This document shows positions 26,204-33,370 of a stretch of 33,370 nt of DNA, in pieces (positions within the stretch are counted from its first letter, which is position 1; every line of letters starts with the position of its first letter). The notes beneath the pieces were generated by a model that did not search any database, had not been told where the DNA came from, and worked only from the letters and a program-made list of their open reading frames with translations. The translations under genes and the position numbers were made by a program. The stretch covers positions 1 through 33,370 of the forward strand of contig JAUMYO010000014.1 in the NCBI GenBank assembly GCA_030528605.1, written 5' to 3'. This stretch comes from Peptostreptococcaceae bacterium. GTDB taxonomy: Bacteria > Bacillota > Clostridia > Peptostreptococcales > Filifactoraceae.

Positions 26204-26232
26204 ATTAAATCATACTTCGGATACAAATTCAA
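26204..26232 (-). promoter_or_regulatory. Candidate sigma-A promoter of codY
   Basis: TTGAAT (-35, 26227-26232) and TTTAAT (-10, 26204-26209) are spaced 17 bases apart; the -35 overlaps the topA stop codon. The predicted start is near 26197, about 57 bases before the codY ATG. Confidence 0.5.
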
Positions 26233-28301
26233 CCCTTATTTTTTGTTTTAGAATTTTCACAGTTCGTGTTGCTACATAATTCGACCGTCCCCGTTTTTCC
26301 TACCTTTTCAACCATTATCGAGCCACATTTTGAGCAATTCTTATCGAGCGGTTTGCTCCATGTAGCGAAGCGGCATCTCGGAAAATTAGAGCAGCCATAG
26401 AAAACTTTCCCTCTTTTTGATTTCTTAACGATCACTTCACCGTCTTCACATTGAGGACATTTTACCCCGACCTTCTCAAAAATAGGTTTTGTGTTCTTAC
26501 ACTCCGGATAATTCTTACAAGCTAAAAATTGACCATATCTTCCATTGCGAATGACCATGTTTGAGCCGCAAAGATCACAGACCTCTTCCGTTTCGATAAC
26601 GACAGCCTCTATCTTTTCCAATTGTTCTTCCGCGATCTTAACGGCTTCATGTAGAGGAGGATAGAATTTGGCGATAAAATCCTTCCATCTTTCTTCTCCT
26701 TCCTCGATCATATCCAGTCCATTCTCCATATCAGCAGTAAAGTCGATATCTACAAATTTTGAAAAGTTATTCTCCATGATATTCGTGACCACATCGCCAA
26801 GCTCTGTCAGATAAAGTGCATTGCTCTTTTTAGAAATATATCCGCGAGAAATGATGGTAGAGATCGTCGGTGCATAGGTACTGGGTCTTCCGATCCCTTT
26901 TTCTTCCAGAGTCTTTACTAAGGTAGCCTCCGTATATCGGGCAGGCGGCTGCGTGAAATGTTGAGAAGGATCGATCTTTTTCACCTGATATTCCATCCCC
27001 TGTGTAAATTGCGGGATCGCAACTTCTTCAGCTTTTGCAAAAGAATAAGTTCTTAAAAATCCGTCGAATTTTAGTTTGTTTCCGCTTGTTTTGAAAATAT
27101 GCTCTTCGATCTGACCGTCAATATTTTGTACATCGAACACGGCATCCGCCATCGAACAGGCAATAAACCTCTCCCACACCAGCTTATATAATTTATACTG
27201 ATCCGGCGAGAGAGAGTCTTTGATGCTCTCCGGAGTATATTCTACATAAGTAGGACGGATACATTCGTGGGCATCCTGTATTTTCTTCCCTTTCTTATTC
27301 ATGTGGATATATTTTTTATAGTATCTTTCACCATAATTTTCGACAATGAATCGCTTTGATGCAGCCAATGCTTCATCCGATATTCTTTGGGAATCGGTAC
27401 GAATGTAAGTGATCAGACCGACCGTTCCCTTTCCTTTGATATCGACTCCTTCATAAAGCTGCTGAGCGATCATCATCGTTTTTTTTGTCGCAAAAGATAA
27501 TTTGGTTCCCGACTCCTGCTGAAGTTGACTTGTCGTAAAGGGTTTTGGCGAGCTTCTTCTTCTTTCTTTTTCCTCGATCGAAACGATTTTTATTTTCTTC
27601 CCTTTTATTTCCGAGATCAGGCGATCCGTCTGTTCTTTATTTTTCAATTCTGCTTTTTTTTGTTTCCCATGATACTTGAATCTTGATGTTTTTTTATCGT
27701 CACCGATAACATCCAGCTCCAAATTCCAGAACTCTTCCGGAACAAAATCTTTGATCTCTTTTTCTCGATCTCGTATGATCTTGGTAGCAACGGACTGCAC
27801 TCGACCGGCACTGAGACCTTTTTGGACCTTGCTCCATAGGATCGGGCTGATCTTGTAACCTACCAGTCGATCGATCACCCTCCTCGCCTGCTGTGCATCC
27901 ACGATATCCATGTTGATCTTACGAGGATTTTTGATCGCATTGTTGACAGCAGTCTTCGTGATCTCATTAAACTCTATCCGTTCTATTTTTTCGGGAGGAA
28001 GATTTAACAGATTTGCAAGGTGCCATGAGATCGCCTCTCCTTCACGGTCGGGGTCCGTCGCCAAATAGACCATATCGGCTTTTTTAGCTTCTTTTTTCAG
28101 TTCAGCAACCACATCCCCTTTTCCTCGGATCGTGATATACTGGGGTTCAAAATCGTTTTCGATATCCACACCCAGCTTACTTTTTGGAAGATCTCTGACA
28201 TGACCTACAGATGCTTTCACCGTATAGGTCTTCTTTCCTAAAAATTTTTCGATCGTTTTCGCCTTAGCAGGAGATTCTACAACAACAAGTTTCTTCGACA
28301 T
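26229..28301 (-). CDS. topA: DNA topoisomerase I
   Basis: This 690-residue type IA topoisomerase relaxes negative supercoils. The TOPRIM domain (about 3-115) has VVVESPAKAKTI and ATDPDREGEA. The active-site Tyr299 is in GLITYIRTDS. The C-terminus has three zinc ribbons: CDLCG...C...C, CPQCE...C...C and CSKCG...C...C, each of the four-cysteine type. The start is ATG at 28301 in front of MSKKLVVVESPAK. An ATG four codons earlier (28313) overlaps the dprA stop as ATGA, and the AGGTGG site lies between the two. It ends the yraN-comM-dprA-topA operon. Confidence 0.97.
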   Translation of the reverse strand: MSKKLVVVESPAKAKTIEKFLGKKTYTVKASVGHVRDLPKSKLGVDIENDFEPQYITIRGKGDVVAELKKEAKKADMVYLATDPDREGEAISWHLANLLNLPPEKIERIEFNEITKTAVNNAIKNPRKINMDIVDAQQARRVIDRLVGYKISPILWSKVQKGLSAGRVQSVATKIIRDREKEIKDFVPEEFWNLELDVIGDDKKTSRFKYHGKQKKAELKNKEQTDRLISEIKGKKIKIVSIEEKERRRSSPKPFTTSQLQQESGTKLSFATKKTMMIAQQLYEGVDIKGKGTVGLITYIRTDSQRISDEALAASKRFIVENYGERYYKKYIHMNKKGKKIQDAHECIRPTYVEYTPESIKDSLSPDQYKLYKLVWERFIACSMADAVFDVQNIDGQIEEHIFKTSGNKLKFDGFLRTYSFAKAEEVAIPQFTQGMEYQVKKIDPSQHFTQPPARYTEATLVKTLEEKGIGRPSTYAPTISTIISRGYISKKSNALYLTELGDVVTNIMENNFSKFVDIDFTADMENGLDMIEEGEERWKDFIAKFYPPLHEAVKIAEEQLEKIEAVVIETEEVCDLCGSNMVIRNGRYGQFLACKNYPECKNTKPIFEKVGVKCPQCEDGEVIVKKSKRGKVFYGCSNFPRCRFATWSKPLDKNCSKCGSIMVEKVGKTGTVELCSNTNCENSKTKNKG

Positions 28302-28309
28302 TCTCCACC

Positions 28310-29365
28310 TCATTTTATAGTAAAAGTGTTATTCCCGAGATCTTTAATGATCCCTTTGATTTCTAGTACACCCAAGGTACCTATTATATATTTGATGCTC
28401 TGATTTGTAAAGAGCGAAATTTCTTCGTTTGTCAATATCCCTTTTTCACGAAGAACTGCTACGACAGCCCTTTCCTCTTCCGAGAGATCCACATCCGATC
28501 CGTCGGGCTCGCGCTTTGGCTTAAAGTACAAAAATTCTTCCAAGATGTCTTCTATCTCTGTCACAAGCTTTGCTCCGGCTTTTAACAGACGATTCGTCCC
28601 GACACTGTTTGGTGAATTGATGTTTCCCGGAACTGCAAAAACCGGCTTACCTTGCTCCAATGCAAAATCCACCGTGGTCAATGTCCCGCTGCGTTCCCCT
28701 GCCTCTACGATCAAAAGCCCATCCGACAATGCGCTGATCAACCGATTTCTCTGAACGAAATGAAAAGGCATCGTCTGATGATCCGGAGCAAATTCGGAAA
28801 GGATAAGACTTCCGCCTTGTATCAATTCCTTTGCATATCCTTCATTCTTTCTAGGGTAGATATTATTGATCGCCGTTCCCAAGACAGCGATCGTTTTTCC
28901 GTTACTTTCCGTAGCTCCTTTATGGCTCAGCGTGTCGATCCCTTGTGCAAGACCACTGACTATGACCACCCCCGACCTTGAGAGCTCAGAAGAAAATTTA
29001 TTTGCGACATAACTCCCATATGAGGTGGGCTTTCTGCTCCCGACCATTCCGATCGAGAAAGAATCCAGCAAAGAAATGTCCCCTCTATAATAAAGAAGAT
29101 AACAAGGGTCCGGCATTTCCAACAAAAACTTGGGAAACATTTCATCCTTGCAAGAGATCGATCCGATCTCTTCCTTCTCCATCCTCTCTATGTTTTTATG
29201 CACCTGATCCAATGAAGCTCGAACTTTCCTCTCCTTCTTTTCTCCAATGATCCGCAAAAGATCCATCGGATCGTAATCTCCTCTATCATCAATAAAGTTT
29301 ATGATATTTAAATATTCTTCGTATCTTATCTCTGCCTGATGCAGTGCCAATTCGATCGATCTCAT
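28310..29365 (-). CDS. dprA: DNA processing protein DprA
   Basis: This 351-residue protein protects incoming single-stranded DNA and loads RecA during natural transformation. The Rossmann core is clear: GMVGSRKPTSYG, VSGLAQGIDTLSH, GTAINNIYPRKN, RNRLISALSDGLLIVEAG, SGTLTTVDFALEQGKPVFAVPG and GTNRLLKAGA. An N-terminal SAM-like region and a C-terminal winged helix (about 300-350) flank it. The ATG at 29365 is one base from the comM stop. The gene is common in bacteria with no known competence, so transformation is not proved. Confidence 0.97.
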   Translation of the reverse strand: MRSIELALHQAEIRYEEYLNIINFIDDRGDYDPMDLLRIIGEKKERKVRASLDQVHKNIERMEKEEIGSISCKDEMFPKFLLEMPDPCYLLYYRGDISLLDSFSIGMVGSRKPTSYGSYVANKFSSELSRSGVVIVSGLAQGIDTLSHKGATESNGKTIAVLGTAINNIYPRKNEGYAKELIQGGSLILSEFAPDHQTMPFHFVQRNRLISALSDGLLIVEAGERSGTLTTVDFALEQGKPVFAVPGNINSPNSVGTNRLLKAGAKLVTEIEDILEEFLYFKPKREPDGSDVDLSEEERAVVAVLREKGILTNEEISLFTNQSIKYIIGTLGVLEIKGIIKDLGNNTFTIK

Positions 29366-29366
29366 A

Positions 29367-30890
29367 CTACCCCCAATATTTTTGAAGCGGTTTTCTGAAG
29401 CCTAATGCTTCGGAAATGTGAGCAAGCTCAATACGTTCAGATGGATCCAGATCCGCGATCGTTCGAGATACCCTCAGTAATTTATGATAACTTCTCATCG
29501 ATAATTTGTTCTTTTTGAAGATCATGTCTAAAAAATCACTCGCATCTTGTGACAAGACACAAAACTGATCGATCAGTTTAGCAGGGATCGCATCGTTATG
29601 ATCAAAATCAAATCCTTTATATCGTTCCGACTGGATCTCTTTCGCCTTCAATACTCTTGTTCTTATATCTTCACTTTTCTCAACGGTCGAACTGTCTTTG
29701 ATCTCTTTTAAGTTGGACGGGATCATCTCGACAAAAACATCAAATCGATCCAACAATGGTGTCGATGCCCGCCCCAAGTAACTTTTGATGCGATGTTCCT
29801 GGCAAGTACACTCTTTGTAAGGATTATTGTAATTGCCACAAGGGCATGGGTTGCAACAAGCGATCAGAAGAAAATCACACGGATAGGTATTCACATTTTT
29901 GATCCTGCTGATCGTGATCACTTTATCTTCGATCGGTTGGCGGAGCGCTTCCAAAGTTTTTTTGTCAAATTCAAGCAATTCATCCAAAAACAGGACCCCT
30001 TTATGTGCCAACACCACTTCGCCCGGTGTCGAAGAATTGCCCCCACCGATCAACGCTTTCATCGTAACTGTATGGTGTGGCGAACGAAAAGGCTTTTTTC
30101 GATCCAAGATATCTTCATTGATAAAGCCTGTTCCGCTATAGATCCGACTCACATCCAGATATTCTTCTTCCGATAGATGCCCCATAATGCTGACCATTCT
30201 TTTAGCGATCAGAGTTTTTCCGCTCCCCGCTGCCCCGATCATCAGCATATTGTGATTCCCCGCTGCACAGATCTCACTTGCACGTTTCGCTACAAGTGCT
30301 CCTTTTACATCCTCAAAATCAAACTCAAACTCATTCGATACCTTCCTGATCCGAGAAGTGATCTTCTTCAATCTGATATCCCCGCGAAGATGTGCCAGAA
30401 GTTCAAGCAAATTTTTGACAGCGATGATCTCTACACCATCCACGATCTCAGCTTCATTCATATTCTCATAGGGTACAAAGATCCGATCGATCTCGGAATG
30501 GTCTCTCGCATTGATGATAAAAGGAACGATCCCCTTTACTCCCACGATCTCTCCGTTTAACGACAGTTCCCCGACAAAAGCACTTCGTGCATACTCTTCC
30601 GATCGGATATTATATTCACTGGATAAGATACACAGCGCGATCGGCAGATCATAATGAGATCCTTCTTTTTTGATATCCGATGGCGAGAGATTGATCGTTA
30701 TCTTTTGCTTCGGAAAATTAAGACCGCTATTCAAAATAGCCGATCGGATCCGATCTTTTGATTCTTTGACTGCAGCATTGGGCAATCCGACGATGTTCAT
30801 AAAAGGAACCCCCCTTGAGATGTCCGCTTCGACTGTTACCGTATAGCCATCGATACCATCCAATGCACAGGTGAAATTTTTGTAAAACAT
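29367..30890 (-). CDS. comM: YifB/ComM family AAA ATPase
   Basis: This 507-residue protein is a Mg-chelatase-like AAA+ ATPase. ComM relatives are hexameric helicases that help branch migration of heterologous DNA in transformation. Seen here are the N-terminal LonC-like region (about 1-170), Walker A GAAGSGKT (about 219-226), Walker B VLFLDELLEF, RQPIEDKVITISR, and a C-rich CCNPCPCG and CTCQEH segment. The ATG at 30890 follows AGGAGG. It lies between yraN (8-base gap) and dprA (1-base gap). The length is normal. Confidence 0.95.
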   Translation of the reverse strand: MFYKNFTCALDGIDGYTVTVEADISRGVPFMNIVGLPNAAVKESKDRIRSAILNSGLNFPKQKITINLSPSDIKKEGSHYDLPIALCILSSEYNIRSEEYARSAFVGELSLNGEIVGVKGIVPFIINARDHSEIDRIFVPYENMNEAEIVDGVEIIAVKNLLELLAHLRGDIRLKKITSRIRKVSNEFEFDFEDVKGALVAKRASEICAAGNHNMLMIGAAGSGKTLIAKRMVSIMGHLSEEEYLDVSRIYSGTGFINEDILDRKKPFRSPHHTVTMKALIGGGNSSTPGEVVLAHKGVLFLDELLEFDKKTLEALRQPIEDKVITISRIKNVNTYPCDFLLIACCNPCPCGNYNNPYKECTCQEHRIKSYLGRASTPLLDRFDVFVEMIPSNLKEIKDSSTVEKSEDIRTRVLKAKEIQSERYKGFDFDHNDAIPAKLIDQFCVLSQDASDFLDMIFKKNKLSMRSYHKLLRVSRTIADLDPSERIELAHISEALGFRKPLQKYWG

Positions 30891-30898
30891 ACGCCCTC

Positions 30899-31252
30899 CT
30901 ATCCGAATGCATCCACATAGTGTTCTATCGTCTGCGTTTGCGTGTAGTATTCGATCACATCAAACCGGATCTCTTTGTAATCGATCTTGTTTTCTGCAAC
31001 AAACTCTTTGGCGGTCAAAAATATCTTACCCTGTTTAGACTTTGTTACCGCCTCCCGAGCCGAGCAAAAATGATCATTCTTTCTCGTTTTCACTTCAACA
31101 AAGACCAAGATATTCCTTTGCATCGCCACGATATCGATCTCACCGGACCTCGTTGTATAATTGGAAGCAACGATCCGATAGCCTTTTTTTGCAAGATATC
31201 GTCTGGCTTGCTCTTCTCCATGATCTCCGATCTCTCTTTTTATTGTTCTCAT
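30899..31252 (-). CDS. YraN family (UPF0102) endonuclease-like protein
   Basis: This 117-residue protein has the PD-(D/E)XK core of the YraN family: GEIDIVA followed by VFVEVKTR, with the preceding YRIVASNYTTRSG. It may act on DNA, but the activity is not established for this family in general. The ATG at 31252 heads the operon yraN-comM-dprA-topA, an order shared by many Firmicutes. A probable promoter lies about 60 bases upstream. Confidence 0.93.
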   Translation of the reverse strand: MRTIKREIGDHGEEQARRYLAKKGYRIVASNYTTRSGEIDIVAMQRNILVFVEVKTRKNDHFCSAREAVTKSKQGKIFLTAKEFVAENKIDYKEIRFDVIEYYTQTQTIEHYVDAFG

Positions 31253-31285
31253 ACTGATACGATCGCCCCTTTTAGGAAACTATTT

Positions 31286-31300
31286 TGATTTCAGAAATTT
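31286..31300 (-). promoter_or_regulatory. Possible CodY-binding site upstream of yraN
   Basis: The minus strand reads AAATTTCTGAAATCA, matching the CodY consensus AATTTTCWGAAAATT at 11 of 15 positions, with an intact TTTCTGAAA core. It covers about +2 to +16 of the predicted start, a good repressor position. Four mismatches make it only a candidate. Confidence 0.3.
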
Positions 31301-31308
31301 TCTTTATT

Positions 31309-31317
31309 ATCATAACA
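31309..31317 (-). promoter_or_regulatory. Extended -10 promoter element of the yraN operon
   Basis: TGTTATGAT on the minus strand fits an extended -10 (TGn plus TATGAT). No clear -35 is seen. The predicted start near 31302 gives a leader of about 50 bases before yraN. Confidence 0.4.
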
Positions 31318-31443
31318 CATATTTTAAAATTTGGGGAAACAAAAATAGCAACCATAACAGTTACTACTTTCGTTAAATAGCTTATTAGAATAGATCTCTT
31401 CCTCGCGATGATCTTTTATTATAGACCGGATCGAGAGACCTTC

Positions 31444-32817
31444 TTATTTTGAAAAATGATAATATGCTTGATAGGTCATATAAAGATCCACTTTGCTTAT
31501 GAGCTCATACGGCGCGTGCATACTCAAAACACCCGTACCGCAATCCACGACCTCCGCTCCATAGTTCGCCAAAATATAAGCGATCGTCCCGCCGCCTCCT
31601 TGGTCGACTTTGCCAAGTTCTCCGGTCTGCCAGAGCACCTTATTTTTATCAAAGATCGTTGCAACATCGTGAAGGAATTCTGCATTTGCATCATTGCATC
31701 CGCCTTTGCCACGAGATCCGGTGTATTTTGTCAGCACGACTCCCTCTCCAAGTCTCGCTGTATTAAGCTTTTCCGTTGCTTCCGAAAAATTCGGATCAAA
31801 ACAGCAATTTACATCCGCCGAAAGGACTCTTGTATTTCTAAACAGTCTTTTCAATTTCAACTCACAATATTCACCCTGGAGATCGATCAATTCCGATAGA
31901 CAATGTTCAAAAAACTTTGAATGCATTCCTGTATTCCCTTGAGAGCCGACCTCTTCCTTATCCATAAATACAGCGCAAGCAGTAGTGGAAGGATCCTTTA
32001 CTTCAAGTATCGCTTTCAAGCTTGCAAAAGCACAAACTCTGTCGTCATGACCATAAGAGGCGATCATAGAACGGTCAAAACCGACCTCTCTTGCCTTCCC
32101 GGAAGGAACGATCTCAAACTCGGCAGTCAAAAAGCTTCTTTCAGAAAGACCATATTTTTTCTTTAGGATCTCCAAGACAGAGCTTTTGACACGATCTTTC
32201 GCCTCACCTTTTGCCGGCTTACTTCCAACCACTACATTGAGTTGTTCCCCTTTGATGACTTCCGATGCCTTCAGCTGCATCTGATCTGCTGATAAATGGA
32301 TAAGCAGATCGTTAATGAAAAATACCGGATCATCTTCATTATCCCCGATCGATATCTCAACTTTCTTCCCCTTATCGTCATAAACGACACCATATAAAGC
32401 CAACGGGATCGTAGCCCACTGATACTTCTTTACCCCACCGTAATAATGCGTTTTGAAAAAAGCCATATTCCCATCTTCATACAGCGGATTAGGTTTCAGA
32501 TCGAGTCTCGGAGAATCGATATGAGAACCCACGAGATCGATCCCATCCTCCAGAGCATTTTTCCCGATCACAAATAGTGCCACCGATTTTTCTTTATTTA
32601 GAGCATAAACTTTCTGTCCCGGCACAAGCTTTTCCCCTTGTTTGATCAAAGTATCCAGATCCTCAAATCCGGCCTCCTTCGCCTGCCGAACGATCTCCTT
32701 CGCACAAGCTCGCTCCGTTTTTGAACGATCTAAAAACTGCATATACTCTTCCGATAACTTTTCTACCGCTTTTTGCTTTGCTGCTGTCAATCGATCCCAG
32801 CCATTCAACCTTTCCAT
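31444..32817 (-). CDS. M18 family aminopeptidase
   Basis: This 457-residue cytosolic metallopeptidase removes N-terminal residues from peptides, with preference for acidic residues in many relatives. Marks in order are GSHIDSPRLDLKP, YGHDDRVCAFASLKAI, MDKEEVGSQGNTG, SADVNCCFDPNF, TGSRGKGGCNDANAEF and the C-terminal CGTGVLSMHAPYELISK. These carry the usual His and Asp/Glu metal ligands. The start is ATG at 32817, behind GGAGAG. An upstream ATG at 32889 lacks a site and is rejected. It lies 108 bases after the UspA-like gene and may be co-transcribed with it. Confidence 0.93.
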   Translation of the reverse strand: MERLNGWDRLTAAKQKAVEKLSEEYMQFLDRSKTERACAKEIVRQAKEAGFEDLDTLIKQGEKLVPGQKVYALNKEKSVALFVIGKNALEDGIDLVGSHIDSPRLDLKPNPLYEDGNMAFFKTHYYGGVKKYQWATIPLALYGVVYDDKGKKVEISIGDNEDDPVFFINDLLIHLSADQMQLKASEVIKGEQLNVVVGSKPAKGEAKDRVKSSVLEILKKKYGLSERSFLTAEFEIVPSGKAREVGFDRSMIASYGHDDRVCAFASLKAILEVKDPSTTACAVFMDKEEVGSQGNTGMHSKFFEHCLSELIDLQGEYCELKLKRLFRNTRVLSADVNCCFDPNFSEATEKLNTARLGEGVVLTKYTGSRGKGGCNDANAEFLHDVATIFDKNKVLWQTGELGKVDQGGGGTIAYILANYGAEVVDCGTGVLSMHAPYELISKVDLYMTYQAYYHFSK

Positions 32818-32925
32818 GATCCTCTCCTTAATAAAGTAATAAATGTTTCCCATGCGCCATAAAGGCGATCCACTCCATATCTTATCCAAAAACTTCGATC
32901 GCCCGGTCCGACTCTCTTAGATCTC

Positions 32926-33306
32926 CTATTTTGTCGGAACGATAATGATCTCCACATCATCGCCAAGCTCATCTTTCAAGTCATATATGATACTTGTCTT
33001 CGGATCGGCATTCCTGCTCTCTCCCATAATAATACGATGAATATTTCTGTCCTTCACAAATTTGAGTAGAGCCTCTTTGATCCGATCCGACTTTATGATC
33101 GAGACGGACGCCTTGTATTGATTACAAAGGTTTATCAAATATTCCAAAGCTTCTCCCGATCCTTGATCTGTGATAACACTGTCTTTCAAAATGTGTACTA
33201 CAGAAATATCCGATCCCTGTTGATCGATCTGTTCCATTGCATTGTAGATCAAGCGATCACATTTCTTTTGATCCGTGACGCAAACCATTACATTTATTTT
33301 TTCCAT
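32926..33306 (-). CDS. UspA-like universal stress family protein
   Basis: This 126-residue protein has the alternating beta-alpha pattern of UspA: INVMVCVT at the N-terminus, DISVVHILKDS, and RIIMGESRNADPKTSIIYDL before the terminal VEIIIVPTK. The usual ATP loop (G-2x-G-9x-G-S/T) is only partly present, so nucleotide binding is uncertain. It also resembles the Usp-like domain of KdpD, though no kdp genes are in view. The start is ATG at 33306 with GGAGG upstream; a longer reading to 33324 overlaps that site. The role cannot be told from the sequence. Confidence 0.75.
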   Translation of the reverse strand: MEKINVMVCVTDQKKCDRLIYNAMEQIDQQGSDISVVHILKDSVITDQGSGEALEYLINLCNQYKASVSIIKSDRIKEALLKFVKDRNIHRIIMGESRNADPKTSIIYDLKDELGDDVEIIIVPTK

Positions 33307-33325
33307 TGTTACCTCCATTGCCAAT

Positions 33326-33334
33326 ATTATATCA
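33326..33334 (-). promoter_or_regulatory. Promoter of the UspA-like gene
   Basis: TGATATAAT on the minus strand is an extended -10 with a perfect TATAAT (33326-33331) and TGn before it. No clear -35 is seen. The predicted start near 33319 gives a leader of about 12 bases before the ATG. Confidence 0.6.
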
Positions 33335-33370
33335 CATTTCTCTCCAAAATCGTATCCTATTATTTTTTTC

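Noticed and set aside
1-33370. CRISPR arrays, tRNA or rRNA genes
   Set aside because: No regularly spaced repeats, tRNA cloverleaf with CCA-type ends, or rRNA segments were recognised on either strand.

Overview
The window comes from a low-to-mid GC Firmicute, most likely an anaerobic clostridial or Tissierellia-type lineage. The evidence is gene content and order: comM-dprA-topA-codY, der-plsY-gpsA, yggS-sepF-yggT-ylmH-ileS with a T-box, dCMP deaminase-tagO-wecB, and rpsL-rpsG-fusA-tuf. Strong GGAGG ribosome binding sites and sigma-A promoters agree. All intact genes lie on the minus strand, so transcription runs from high to low coordinates. No spoIVA follows gpsA and no divIVA lies between ylmH and ileS, which hints at a non-sporulating organism with a reduced division cluster (inference).

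In the direction of transcription: (1) 33306-31444 holds a UspA-like protein and an M18 aminopeptidase. (2) 31252-26229 is a DNA-processing operon, yraN-comM-dprA-topA, followed by codY (26140-25358) with its own promoter and a strong terminator, then rarA. (3) 23948-18988 holds der, plsY, gpsA, a solitary HlyD-like protein and yggS. (4) 18743-17217 holds sepF, yggT and ylmH. (5) 17213-13821 is a complete Ile-specific T-box (promoter, AUC specifier, T-box, terminator) controlling a type 2 isoleucyl-tRNA synthetase with an altered HIGH motif (GIHH). (6) 13640-11576 is an OmpR-type two-component system. (7) 11439-9058 is an ECF S component (probably pantothenate), coaX and dusB. (8) A plus-strand IS5-type transposase relic (about 8744-9076) separates this from (9) 8669-3451: phzF, a divergent RelA/SpoT-domain protein, dCMP deaminase, tagO and wecB. 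(10) 3179-1 is the str operon, cut within tuf.

Most genes are housekeeping: translation, lipid synthesis (PlsY uses the glycerol-3-phosphate made by GpsA), CoA synthesis (uptake plus CoaX), wall teichoic acid or polysaccharide initiation (WecB, TagO), and DNA topology, uptake and repair. The points most worth a second look are the GIHH IleRS under T-box control, the 463-residue RelA/SpoT-like protein with eroded guanosine-site motifs, the IS5 relic that reaches the dusB stop codon, a 22-bp perfect palindrome upstream of wecB, and a possible CodY site at the yraN-comM-dprA-topA promoter. I found no CRISPR array, tRNA, rRNA, prophage or convincing new defence system.
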